A stretch of 11,808 nt of DNA, taken from positions 1 through 11,808 of the forward strand of contig JADING010000098.1 in the NCBI GenBank assembly GCA_017694135.1, read 5' to 3'. Below are positions 6,636 to 11,808 of the stretch, one piece after another; the first letter of the stretch is position 1; every line of letters starts with the position of its first letter. The position numbers were made by a program, and so were the translations under genes. Source of the stretch: Candidatus Scatoplasma merdavium (GTDB lineage Bacteria; Bacillota_I; Bacilli_A; RFN20; CAG-288). The notes beneath the pieces were generated by a model, which worked only from the letters and a program-made list of their open reading frames with translations, searched no databases and had not been told where the DNA came from.

Positions 6636-7268
6636 ATGGAAAATAAAAACAATGTCGTTTACCCTGGAACAGTATTTTTAGCAAAGCACTACGATCAGTT
6701 TACTAAACAAGCTAAGATTCACCCGTTTGTCTGCGTTTACAATCAAGCTTTCGATCCAGAACTCAATACCGAATCAAATATCATCGGTCTACTTATAACT
6801 TCCAATAACAAACAAGCAGTAAGACAAATTGAAGTAAGCAAAGGAAAAAACTCCTTTTTAGATAAAGATTCTTTCGCCTATTGCGATAACATTTATTCTT
6901 TCCCCCTCAAAGACATTAAGCCAATCGGCACTTTAGACTCAGAGACCTTTTATCAGATTGTTCAAAAGCGCCAATTGCTCTTAAGAGCAGAAAACGATCA
7001 ATGTGTCAAAGCTTTGATGAACATGAAATCATTCGAATCGAAAAAAATAGTTGAAAAGAAAGCTAAGTATCACTTAGAAAAAGTCAAAAAACAACTGGTA
7101 AAACCTGAGAAAGTTGAAGTTAGAAAGGCTGTAGAACCTTCCGCATTAGATTATTTTGAGACCTTTGATTCTTCAGTTAGACAAAATCCTCCATACTTAA
7201 AAAAGAAGGCTAAATCAAAAAGAGTAAGCAAAAAGCAAAATGAAAAACGTCAGAGCCTTTCTCATTGA
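6636..7268 (+). CDS. MazF/PemK-fold protein with long basic tail, function unknown
   Basis: Residues 9-117 read like the MazF/PemK SH3-barrel: YPGTVFLA first strand, then KIHPFVCVYN (the usual RP-x-VVI strand), NIIGLLIT (the usual strand ending in Thr, Thr 55), IEVSKGKNSFLDKDSFAYCDNI and the PIGTLDSETFYQIVQKRQLLL helix. MazF toxins are mRNA interferases. Here the catalytic-strand Arg is a His (His 29) and there is no antitoxin gene beside it. The protein continues with a Lys-rich, coiled-coil-like region (about 128-165) and a very basic end (189-206), so it may bind nucleic acid rather than act as a toxin. TAAGGAG lies 5 bases before the ATG. Its 3' end overlaps the HAD gene by 29 bases. The fold assignment is from pattern only. 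Confidence 0.6.
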   Translation: MENKNNVVYPGTVFLAKHYDQFTKQAKIHPFVCVYNQAFDPELNTESNIIGLLITSNNKQAVRQIEVSKGKNSFLDKDSFAYCDNIYSFPLKDIKPIGTLDSETFYQIVQKRQLLLRAENDQCVKALMNMKSFESKKIVEKKAKYHLEKVKKQLVKPEKVEVRKAVEPSALDYFETFDSSVRQNPPYLKKKAKSKRVSKKQNEKRQSLSH

Positions 7269-7881
7269 TTTAGATGGAGTTATCATCCCCTATTCGTATC
7301 ATTATTTAGCTTGGAAACAAGCCTGCGATGATTTTTCTATTCCATATACTAAAGAACAGTCAGTAAGGCAGAAAGGTGTTTCTCACACCACTTCTCTAGA
7401 TATTGTTCTAGAAAATTCACCTGGAGAGTTTACTGAGGAAGAAAAAACCAAACTTCGACAAAGAAAGAACCAATACTATCAAAATTACATAGATGAATTA
7501 AATCCTAATAAAGTCATATTCAGAGCCGATGAAGCTTTATCTCAAGCAAAAGAATTAGGTATCACCTGCATTCTATGCTCTTCTAACTACCAAGCCAAAG
7601 ACATATTGAAAAAGATTGGTTTAGAAGATAAGTTCGCTTCTGTTTTTGATCCAAAGAGTTTAAACAGGTTCAAACCTAATCCTGAAATATATTTAAAAGC
7701 CTGCGAATCTATTCATCTTTCCCCTTGCGAATGTCTAGTGATTGAAGATTCTTATCCAACTTTATTAGAGACTAAAAAATGCTCGTTTAATCCTTGTTAT
7801 ATAACTGATTATCCAGGTGAAAATAACGATGGAATCCTTGAAATCAGCGCATTGACCGATATTTTTTATTATCTTGACTAA
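7240..7881 (+). CDS. HAD-superfamily phosphatase/mutase, beta-phosphoglucomutase-like
   Basis: A 213-residue cytosolic HAD hydrolase of subfamily I with a helical cap. Asp 10 (nucleophile) and Asp 12 lie in FLIDLDGVI; His 21 and Trp 25 match the YHFRAW segment of beta-phosphoglucomutase; Ser 114, Lys 145 (RFKPNPEIY) and Glu 169/Asp 170 (VIEDS) complete the HAD site. The cap has KGVSHTTSLDIVL, where lactococcal beta-PGM has KGVSREDSL. Against that enzyme, by recall, the second-phosphate residues Arg 49, Ser 116, Lys 117 and Asn 118 become His, Asn, Tyr and Gln, so the substrate may not be a glucose bisphosphate. No maltose or trehalose phosphorylase is nearby. The start at 7240 is fixed by the position of the first motif; the ribosome site is weak and the gene overlaps its upstream neighbour by 29 bases, suggesting coupling. 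Confidence 0.85.
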   Translation: MKNVRAFLIDLDGVIIPYSYHYLAWKQACDDFSIPYTKEQSVRQKGVSHTTSLDIVLENSPGEFTEEEKTKLRQRKNQYYQNYIDELNPNKVIFRADEALSQAKELGITCILCSSNYQAKDILKKIGLEDKFASVFDPKSLNRFKPNPEIYLKACESIHLSPCECLVIEDSYPTLLETKKCSFNPCYITDYPGENNDGILEISALTDIFYYLD

Positions 7882-7948
7882 ATATTTGATTAACATTGTT
7901 GATATCTTTAACTTTAATTAAAGAAACGTAAAACTCGTAAAAAAAACA

Positions 7949-7979
7949 TTTACAAACCGTAGAAAATAAGTGCTATATT
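7949..7979 (+). promoter_or_regulatory. Promoter of the lipoprotein leader
   Basis: An extended -10 TGc-TATATT (TG at 7971-7972, hexamer 7974-7979) has TTTACA at 7949-7954 (19-base spacer) or TTACAA at 7950-7955 (18-base spacer) as -35. Transcription would start near 7986. No other good promoter is seen before the lipoprotein gene. Upstream, 7882-7948 contains only AT-rich sequence with an AT-only inverted repeat (7905-7924) and three CGTAAAA-like words. Confidence 0.6.
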
Positions 7980-8011
7980 ATTATCTTGGTCAACAGACCA
8001 TAAGATACAGT

Positions 8012-8086
8012 ATGAGAATAATTGTTACTAATTTCTACTTATCGTTAGCTGATTCTGTAACAGTTTTCATCAACAGTATCAATTGA
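8012..8086 (+). other. Possible 24-codon leader peptide ORF (weak)
   Basis: ATG at 8012 opens 24 codons (MRIIVTNFYLSLADSVTVFI and four more) to TGA at 8084-8086, the last base of which is the first base of the terminator stem. No ribosome site precedes it, and most of the frame lies in the foldable rod, so it may be chance. A leader peptide ending exactly at a terminator would be meaningful if translated. Confidence 0.2.
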
Positions 8087-8114
8087 AGGCGCTCTAATTG
8101 CAGCGTCTTTTTTT
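8086..8114 (+). terminator. Intrinsic terminator upstream of the lipoprotein ribosome site
   Basis: AAGGCGCT (8086-8093), loop CTAATTGC, AGCGTCTT (8102-8109): an 8-bp stem with one G-T pair, running into seven T residues (8108-8114). It sits 14 bases before AGGAGG of the lipoprotein gene, so readthrough is needed to express that gene from the visible promoter. It could also end transcription arriving from the HAD operon, which has no terminator of its own. Confidence 0.75.
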
Positions 8115-8127
8115 GTTGATCAGATTT

Positions 8128-8133
8128 AGGAGG
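8128..8133 (+). promoter_or_regulatory. Lipoprotein ribosome-binding site
   Basis: Perfect AGGAGG, 5 bases before ATG at 8139. It lies just beyond the terminator and next to bases 8114-8120 that can pair with the leader. Confidence 0.85.
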
Positions 8134-8138
8134 AAAAT

Positions 8139-10280
8139 ATGAAAAACAAAAAGCTGTCTCTACTTTTGCTTCTGGCTCCGCTTCTTTTAGTAGGATGCGA
8201 TGATCAAGCAAGCTCTTCATCAGAGGTGTCTTCATCAGAATCATCTTCTTCTGAAGTATCTTCATCAGAAGGTTCTTCTAATTCTGAAATTTCGTCTGGA
8301 AGTTCATCTAGCCAATCTTCAGAATCTTCTTCATCTTCAGAAGCTATAACTTATCACACTGTCGCTGAACTTAAGGAAATCGCTAAAAACTACACTTCTT
8401 CCCCTTCTGAAGAACGCTATTACATTAAAGCCACTATTAAGACTATTACCGATGCGCAGTACGGTGGAATGGTAATTGAAGATGAAACAGGTGAATTAGA
8501 TGTTTATGGAACTTATTCTGCTGATGGAAGTTTAAGATACTCTGCCCTTGAAGAAAAGCCCGTTGCTGGCGATGAAGTTACCCTTTATGGAAACTTGCAG
8601 ACATATAAAGGAGAAGCAGAAATATATTCTGGATGGATCATTGATTTCACTCACGAGAAACCTGATATTTCCGAATATAAATCTGTCAGTGTCGCTGAAG
8701 CTAGAAAAGCTGAAAAAGGTGATTTACTCCGTGTCAAAGGGCGCGTGTTGAGTTTTACTTACAATTACAAGATGCAACCAGTCGCCTTTTTATTAGCGGA
8801 CAGCACTGGTTCAATCTACGTCTACGATAACGTCGCCGCAAATACTGTTAAGCTCCACCAAGATGTCGAACTCACTGGTACTAAAGACTATTTCATCGCT
8901 GAAGATGATCAATATTCGGCGGAAGAATTCTCCTACAACGGTTCGAATCAGCTCACTGATGTAACAGTAATTTCTCACACTGATAACAGCGCTAAGATAG
9001 ATTATTCTTTCGCTGAAGAAATAACTGTTAAAGAACTCTTAGAGACTCCTGTCAGCGAAGATATCGCCGGAAAAGTTTACAAGTCTCAAGCCTATATTAC
9101 CGTTGATAGAACTAACGCTGATCAAGCTGGTGGATATACTAACTACTACATTAACGATATCGATAAAGAAACTGGTTCTTATGTCTACACCCAAGCTAAC
9201 GGAAAAGATTACACTTGGTTAGATCAATACGAAAACCAATATGTCACGCTCTATTACAGCCCGTTAAACGCCGGATTTAAGCAGAGCTCTGGTTTCTGGA
9301 GATTAGTTCCTATTGAAATTGAAAGTACCGGTTTAAACTTCGATTTAAACGACGCAACTAAATACACTATCAACTACGAAATCAAAGATCAGTTTGATGA
9401 GCAGTATTTTAACGATCCTGACTTAGTTCTCCCTTCTACTTACTCTAACGAAGATTTGGGCATTGCTAACGTTCAACTGACATATGAATCTTCAAATAAA
9501 GACGCCGCTTATTTTGAAACCCAGTCAGACGGAGTCCACTTCCACACTACTAAAAGCAACTTAGAAGCGGAACTTACTATTTCAGCTACATTAGAAGGTT
9601 ACGCTTCATATTCAGTTAAATTAAACATTGAAACCATCGATGTCTCTTCAATGGAAACTGAGACTGTTAAAGAAGCCATTGAAGCTAGCGATTCAACTGA
9701 AGTTACCATCAAAGGCATTGCTGGTCCTTCTCTTATTAACCAATCTGGTTTCTATTTAATTGATGAAACTGGTGCTATTGCAGTCCGTGCCGCTAACTCT
9801 AAAGACATGTTCACTGAATCTTTTGAAATGGGTGACACAGTCATCATCAAAGGAACACGCGACACTGTCGGAAAATATCCTTCTAAGACTCAAATCGTTG
9901 TTGATAACGCGACTGTATTTGCTAATCTCCAAGAGAATACCGATTACCCCACTACATCTTTTATCAAAGATAAAGATGTTGAATATTTAGCGGGTTTAAA
10001 TACATCCGAAACTTCTCATACTGCTGAAATTTATACAGTCACTGCAACTATCACTAAAGGTGAAGACTATATTCCTTACAAAATCAACGATGGTAACAAA
10101 TCACTTCAAACTTACCAAAATAGTTCTAGTCAATACGCTTGGTTAGATTCTTATGTCGGAAAAGAAGTTACCTTAGAAGTCGCTTTATGCAATTGGAACA
10201 GCAAATCTGCTTTTAAGATCTGCATTCTCTCAGTTACTGATGGAACTAACACTTCTTATAACACTCACAATTACAAATAA
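8139..10280 (+). CDS. Large multi-domain surface lipoprotein with OB-fold-like repeats
   Basis: 713 residues. Residues 1-20 are a lipoprotein signal: KNKK, a Leu-rich core and lipobox LLVGC with Cys 20, so it is lipid-anchored outside the membrane. Residues 25-68 are a Ser/Glu linker. What follows looks like beta-barrel modules of OB-fold type, each with a strand pair ending in a D-x-T-G turn: about 92-170 (MVIEDETGELDVYG), 183-278 (FLLADSTGSIYVYD), 295-396, then an Ig-like segment about 405-500, 510-597 (FYLIDETGAIAVR) and 610-705. Modules three and five are related (shared Y-x-WLD-x-Y...VTL). No catalytic motif is seen, so a binding or wall-associated role is inferred. The start is fixed by AGGAGG. 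Expression probably depends on readthrough of the leader terminator. The domain calls are by eye; the lipoprotein call is firm. Confidence 0.88.
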   Translation: MKNKKLSLLLLLAPLLLVGCDDQASSSSEVSSSESSSSEVSSSEGSSNSEISSGSSSSQSSESSSSSEAITYHTVAELKEIAKNYTSSPSEERYYIKATIKTITDAQYGGMVIEDETGELDVYGTYSADGSLRYSALEEKPVAGDEVTLYGNLQTYKGEAEIYSGWIIDFTHEKPDISEYKSVSVAEARKAEKGDLLRVKGRVLSFTYNYKMQPVAFLLADSTGSIYVYDNVAANTVKLHQDVELTGTKDYFIAEDDQYSAEEFSYNGSNQLTDVTVISHTDNSAKIDYSFAEEITVKELLETPVSEDIAGKVYKSQAYITVDRTNADQAGGYTNYYINDIDKETGSYVYTQANGKDYTWLDQYENQYVTLYYSPLNAGFKQSSGFWRLVPIEIESTGLNFDLNDATKYTINYEIKDQFDEQYFNDPDLVLPSTYSNEDLGIANVQLTYESSNKDAAYFETQSDGVHFHTTKSNLEAELTISATLEGYASYSVKLNIETIDVSSMETETVKEAIEASDSTEVTIKGIAGPSLINQSGFYLIDETGAIAVRAANSKDMFTESFEMGDTVIIKGTRDTVGKYPSKTQIVVDNATVFANLQENTDYPTTSFIKDKDVEYLAGLNTSETSHTAEIYTVTATITKGEDYIPYKINDGNKSLQTYQNSSSQYAWLDSYVGKEVTLEVALCNWNSKSAFKICILSVTDGTNTSYNTHNYK
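8214..8340 (+). repeat. Low-complexity Ser/Glu-codon repeat inside the lipoprotein gene
   Basis: TCTTCATCAGA recurs exactly at 8214-8224, 8229-8239 and 8259-8269, among many TCT/TCA/GAA codons encoding the Ser-rich linker. Such tracts can vary in length between strains by slippage or recombination. Confidence 0.7.
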
Positions 10281-10287
10281 AAACTAA

Positions 10288-10321
10288 TTAAACCAATAGA
10301 TTTAAGTTACTAGTGGTTTAA
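10288..10321 (+). repeat. Inverted repeat in the lipoprotein 3' region
   Basis: TTAAACCA (10288-10295) and TGGTTTAA (10314-10321) are perfect 8-bp arms around an 18-base loop. Inside and beyond it, GTTAC (10306-10310) can instead pair with GTAAC (10323-10327). TTTAAGTTA occurs twice (10301-10309 and 10332-10340). No T-run follows, so this is not itself a terminator. Confidence 0.5.
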
Positions 10322-10340
10322 AGGTAACATCTTTAAGTTA

Positions 10341-10389
10341 GACACCACCTGCATTGATTTAATAGATCAATACTGGTCGGTGTCTTTTT
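10341..10389 (+). terminator. Intrinsic terminator of the lipoprotein gene
   Basis: GACACC-ACC, TGC, ATTGAT, loop TTAATAG, ATCAAT, ACT, GGT-C-GGTGTC and then TTTTT. The outer 9 bp (one bulged C) and inner 6 bp are perfect around a 3/3 internal loop. It isolates the lipoprotein gene from the module to the right. Confidence 0.9.
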
Positions 10390-10405
10390 AATTCTCTATC
10401 GTTTT

Positions 10406-10432
10406 TATACTATATTTCGAAAATATAGTATA
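10406..10432. promoter_or_regulatory. Palindromic operator upstream of the GHKL module
   Basis: Perfect 12-bp arms, TATACTATATTT and AAATATAGTATA, around a CGA centre. It lies 7 bases before the -35 box, where a dimeric DNA-binding protein could act. Its right half is repeated across the -10 region (10451-10465). Confidence 0.75.
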
Positions 10433-10439
10433 TGTGGCC

Positions 10440-10468
10440 TTGTATAGAAGGAAAATATAGTATATACT
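10440..10468 (+). promoter_or_regulatory. Promoter of the GHKL module
   Basis: TTGTAT (10440-10445), 17 bases, TATACT (10463-10468): a good sigma-A-type promoter. Transcription would start near 10475, at the ribosome site itself, giving a very short leader. Confidence 0.75.
10451..10465 (+). promoter_or_regulatory. Second operator half-site (15-bp direct repeat)
   Basis: GAAAATATAGTATAT is an exact copy of 10419-10433, offset by 32 bases (about three helical turns), and overlaps the spacer and -10 of the module promoter. Binding here would block polymerase. Confidence 0.65.
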
Positions 10469-10488
10469 TTAACCAGGAGGAAAGACGC

Positions 10489-10707
10489 ATGGCAAATATT
10501 AGACGCGATCGTTTTTTAAAAATTGCATCTAATCGAACAAATAAAATAATTGACGATATTAGACTTCTTTCAAATTGCAGTAATACAAACAATTATGAAT
10601 ACACAGAAGAAGAAGTTGAAAAAATGTTTGGGGCAATAAGCGCTGCATTGGATGAAGCTAAAAGCAAGTTTGATTTCAGATCCAGTAAAGAAAGGTTTAA
10701 ATTTTAA
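10489..10707 (+). CDS. Small basic/helical protein of the GHKL module, unknown
   Basis: 72 residues, not recognised as a named family. The N-terminal third is basic and helix-prone (ANIRRDRFLKIASNRTNKII, 2-21), followed by DDIRLLSNCSNTNNYEYTEEE and an amphipathic helix EEVEKMFGAISAALDEAKSKF (about 41-61). The N-terminus could bind nucleic acid or act as an adaptor. AGGAGG at 10475-10480 lies 8 bases before ATG 10489, which rules out longer in-frame starts from 10432, inside the promoter. It is the first gene of the module and its TAA overlaps the next ATG by one base, so it is surely co-expressed with the following gene. It might be the operator-binding regulator, but the second gene is the better candidate. 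Confidence 0.8.
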   Translation: MANIRRDRFLKIASNRTNKIIDDIRLLSNCSNTNNYEYTEEEVEKMFGAISAALDEAKSKFDFRSSKERFKF

Positions 10708-11381
10708 TGGAAAATTACGCTAATTTTATTAAGAAACTCAATTCTTTTAAATTTGAAGAGTATGCTGGTATTTCCTCGCGCGAAAAAATGGCGGTATATA
10801 CCATCTACTATTTAGCAAATAACAATATACCTACTACTTTTGACAATGTTTGTGTTGCTTGCTATAAGTTTTTCCCCGAAGAATTTAAACTTTCTAGCGA
10901 TTACCCTGAATATCCTGATATAGCAGGATTAAATAGAACATTAATGCATTTAAGGCCAAGTGAAAGAAACTTAGCGACTGGGAAACCAAATACAAGTTAC
11001 GTTTTAACTGAACAAGGTCTTGCCTTAGCAAAACAAGTGAGTGATGGATTGAAAGGCAGTGCTTTCACAAGCAATAGAAACATCGCTAACCACGATATTA
11101 CAAAAATTAAGCTTAGCAGCAAAGAATATCGCGATTTAACAGAATCAAATATATACAAAGAATACTTAAAAAATCCTAACTATTCAGAATCAATAATTTG
11201 GAAACTATTTAAGGTTATACCATTTACCCGTATCGACTATTTATTATCACAATGCAAAAAAATTAAAGAATATGCAAAAACAATTGAAGATGAATCTTGC
11301 GCCGATTTAATATCGAAAATTGAATTATCTTTAAAAGCATTTTCCGAAAAGAAAAAAAATACGGAGAAAGGATTAAAATGA
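10707..11381 (+). CDS. Probable winged-helix protein of the GHKL module, unknown function
   Basis: 224 residues without a family I can name. Residues about 24-112 read as a winged helix: REKMAVYTIYYLANNN helix, FDNVCVACYKFFPEEF helix, DIAGLNRTLMHLRP as a recognition-type helix, then GKPNTSYVLTEQGLALAKQV as wing and closing helix. The rest (about 135-215) is helical and Lys/Glu-rich (SSKEYRDLTESNIYKEYLKN; LLSQCKKIKEYAKTI). It may bind DNA, either as target-recognition partner of the ATPase or as regulator of the module's operator. It overlaps the small gene by one base and is followed by the ATPase start after a single base, so all three form one operon. AT-rich; different in style from the metabolic genes to the left, which hints at acquisition. 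Confidence 0.8.
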   Translation: MENYANFIKKLNSFKFEEYAGISSREKMAVYTIYYLANNNIPTTFDNVCVACYKFFPEEFKLSSDYPEYPDIAGLNRTLMHLRPSERNLATGKPNTSYVLTEQGLALAKQVSDGLKGSAFTSNRNIANHDITKIKLSSKEYRDLTESNIYKEYLKNPNYSESIIWKLFKVIPFTRIDYLLSQCKKIKEYAKTIEDESCADLISKIELSLKAFSEKKKNTEKGLK

Positions 11382-11382
11382 T

Positions 11383-11808
11383 ATGGAAAACAAAGATAAT
11401 ATTATTATTGTAAGAGATGCGCAACGTTTAGTTGGCCGCAATATAAATGAGAGATTTGATGGTGATCTTTATAGAGAAATTGCAGAATTAATAACAAATT
11501 CATTAGATTCTTATAGCCGTATTAATAATTTTTTAGGAGAAAGAATTGTTCGTATTGAACTCCATAAACCTCAAAGAAAAAACAAAGAAAAATATACGCT
11601 GCGTGTAATTGATAATGCTGAAGGTATGAGTTTAGAAACTTTAACAAGGATCTTTTCTGTTAGAGGCGGAGACAACAATCGCGGCGAATCTTTCGACCGC
11701 GTGAGAGGAATGTTTGGGCTTGGCGCTTCTGACGTAATGAGAATTAGTGCTTATCAAGAAAAAAGCGCTGAATACTATTCATTTAAAAATGGCATGGCTA
11801 GTGGCTTG
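11383..11808 (+). CDS. GHKL ATPase, MutL/MORC/Hsp90-like, N-terminal part (cut by window edge)
   Basis: 142 codons are present and open at the window end. The Bergerat ATP-binding fold is clear: N-box REIAELITNSLDS (Glu 34, Asn 39, Asp 42), the D-x-x-x-G box VIDNAEGM (Asp 77, Gly 81), a lid with FSVRGGDNNRGESFDRVRG, and the second glycine box MFGLGASDVM (Gly 112, Gly 114). The pattern E-x-x-x-x-N plus FGLGA belongs to the MutL/MORC/Hsp90 branch rather than to two-component sensor kinases: there is no sensor or DHp helix before it. It is not standard MutL, whose start reads differently. Iyer, Abhiman and Aravind described MutL/MORC-type ATPases within restriction-modification-like operons, which makes a defence role plausible. 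ATG 11383 follows the previous stop by one base. The C-terminal domains and later genes are outside the window. Confidence 0.88.
   Translation, partial: MENKDNIIIVRDAQRLVGRNINERFDGDLYREIAELITNSLDSYSRINNFLGERIVRIELHKPQRKNKEKYTLRVIDNAEGMSLETLTRIFSVRGGDNNRGESFDRVRGMFGLGASDVMRISAYQEKSAEYYSFKNGMASGL

Larger units (their letters stand above)
7982..8114 (+). ncRNA. Structured leader RNA / candidate attenuator, class not recognised
   Basis: Three nested structures can be drawn. First, 7982-8007: TATCTTGGTC, AACA loop, GACC-AT-AAGATA, a 10-bp stem with a 2-base bulge; its first few bases may precede the transcription start. Second, 8004-8080: a long imperfect rod pairing GATAC with GTATC, ATGAGAA with TTTTCAT (one G-U), and TTGTTAC with GTAACAG, capped by 8029-8056. 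Third, the terminator at 8086-8114. The first two share GATA at 8004-8007 and so exclude each other. ATCAACA (8069-8075) can also pair with TGTTGAT (8114-8120) across the terminator. I see no match to T-box, SAM, preQ1, fluoride or c-di-GMP riboswitch cores. It could be a leader attenuator for the lipoprotein or a free small RNA. Confidence 0.5.

Noticed and set aside
7905..7924. TCTTTAA/TTAAAGA hairpin as terminator of the HAD operon
   Set aside because: The stem is almost all A-T and is followed by A-rich sequence rather than a T-run.
8035..8265. Leftward ORF across the leader and the Ser-linker
   Set aside because: Its openness comes from the TCT/TCA/GAA codon repeat of the lipoprotein read backwards; no promoter or ribosome site.
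8214..8340. CRISPR-like short repeats
   Set aside because: Repeats are 11 bases, unevenly spaced and in coding frame for Ser/Glu; no spacers or cas genes.
11383..11808. MutL of the mutS-mutL pair
   Set aside because: It is 10 kb away in a different operon, and the start of the protein does not read like MutL, which begins almost directly with its ATPase motifs; the shared GHKL fold explains the resemblance.
1..11808. tRNA, rRNA, insertion sequences, attachment sites or replication origin
   Set aside because: No tRNA-like cloverleaf with CCA-side pairing, no transposase motifs, no paired terminal repeats and no DnaA-box cluster were found by eye.

Overview
The window looks like a chromosomal segment of a low-GC Gram-positive bacterium, most likely a gut-type member of the Bacilli (RF39 / Erysipelotrichales / Acholeplasmatales-like). 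The clues are the AT-rich sequence, strong AGGAGG ribosome sites, HrcA/CIRCE heat-shock operators, a Ser-rich lipoprotein linker, and a dut gene of the Firmicutes type. The standard code (TGA = stop) fits: glpK and two other genes end in TGA, and all visible Trp codons in the intact genes are TGG. The lineage is inference; there is no marker gene in the window.

Left part, leftward genes: the first 292 codons of mutS (cut by the window edge), a poorly supported ORF that may be a gene remnant (TTG start, in-frame TGA followed by 34 more open codons), and an hsp20 small heat-shock gene with its own terminator. Hsp20 is driven by a TTGACA-N16-TAGAAT promoter with two tandem CIRCE operators, one at the transcription start and one over the -35.

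Middle, rightward genes: a copper-type P1B ATPase, a CopZ-like copper chaperone and glycerol kinase (glpK) overlap each other end to start, so they are probably one translation-coupled unit. Then come dut (dUTPase, apparently with its own near-leaderless promoter), a MazF/PemK-fold protein with a long basic tail, and a HAD phosphatase/mutase closely modelled on beta-phosphoglucomutase but with changed distal phosphate-binding residues.

Next is a 257-base gap carrying an extended -10 promoter, a long foldable leader and an intrinsic terminator placed just before the ribosome site of a 713-residue multi-domain surface lipoprotein. This is the layout of an attenuator or riboswitch of a class I do not recognise. 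The lipoprotein ends at a structured 3' region with a strong terminator.

Right end: a separate module begins with a 12-bp-arm palindrome and a 15-bp direct repeat spaced 32 bp, both at a TTGTAT-N17-TATACT promoter. It encodes a 72-residue basic/helical protein, a 224-residue probable winged-helix protein, and the start of a GHKL (MutL/MORC/Hsp90-type) ATPase that runs off the window. Tightly packed, with its own operator and ending in a MORC-like ATPase, this is the best candidate here for a little-described system, plausibly genome defence.
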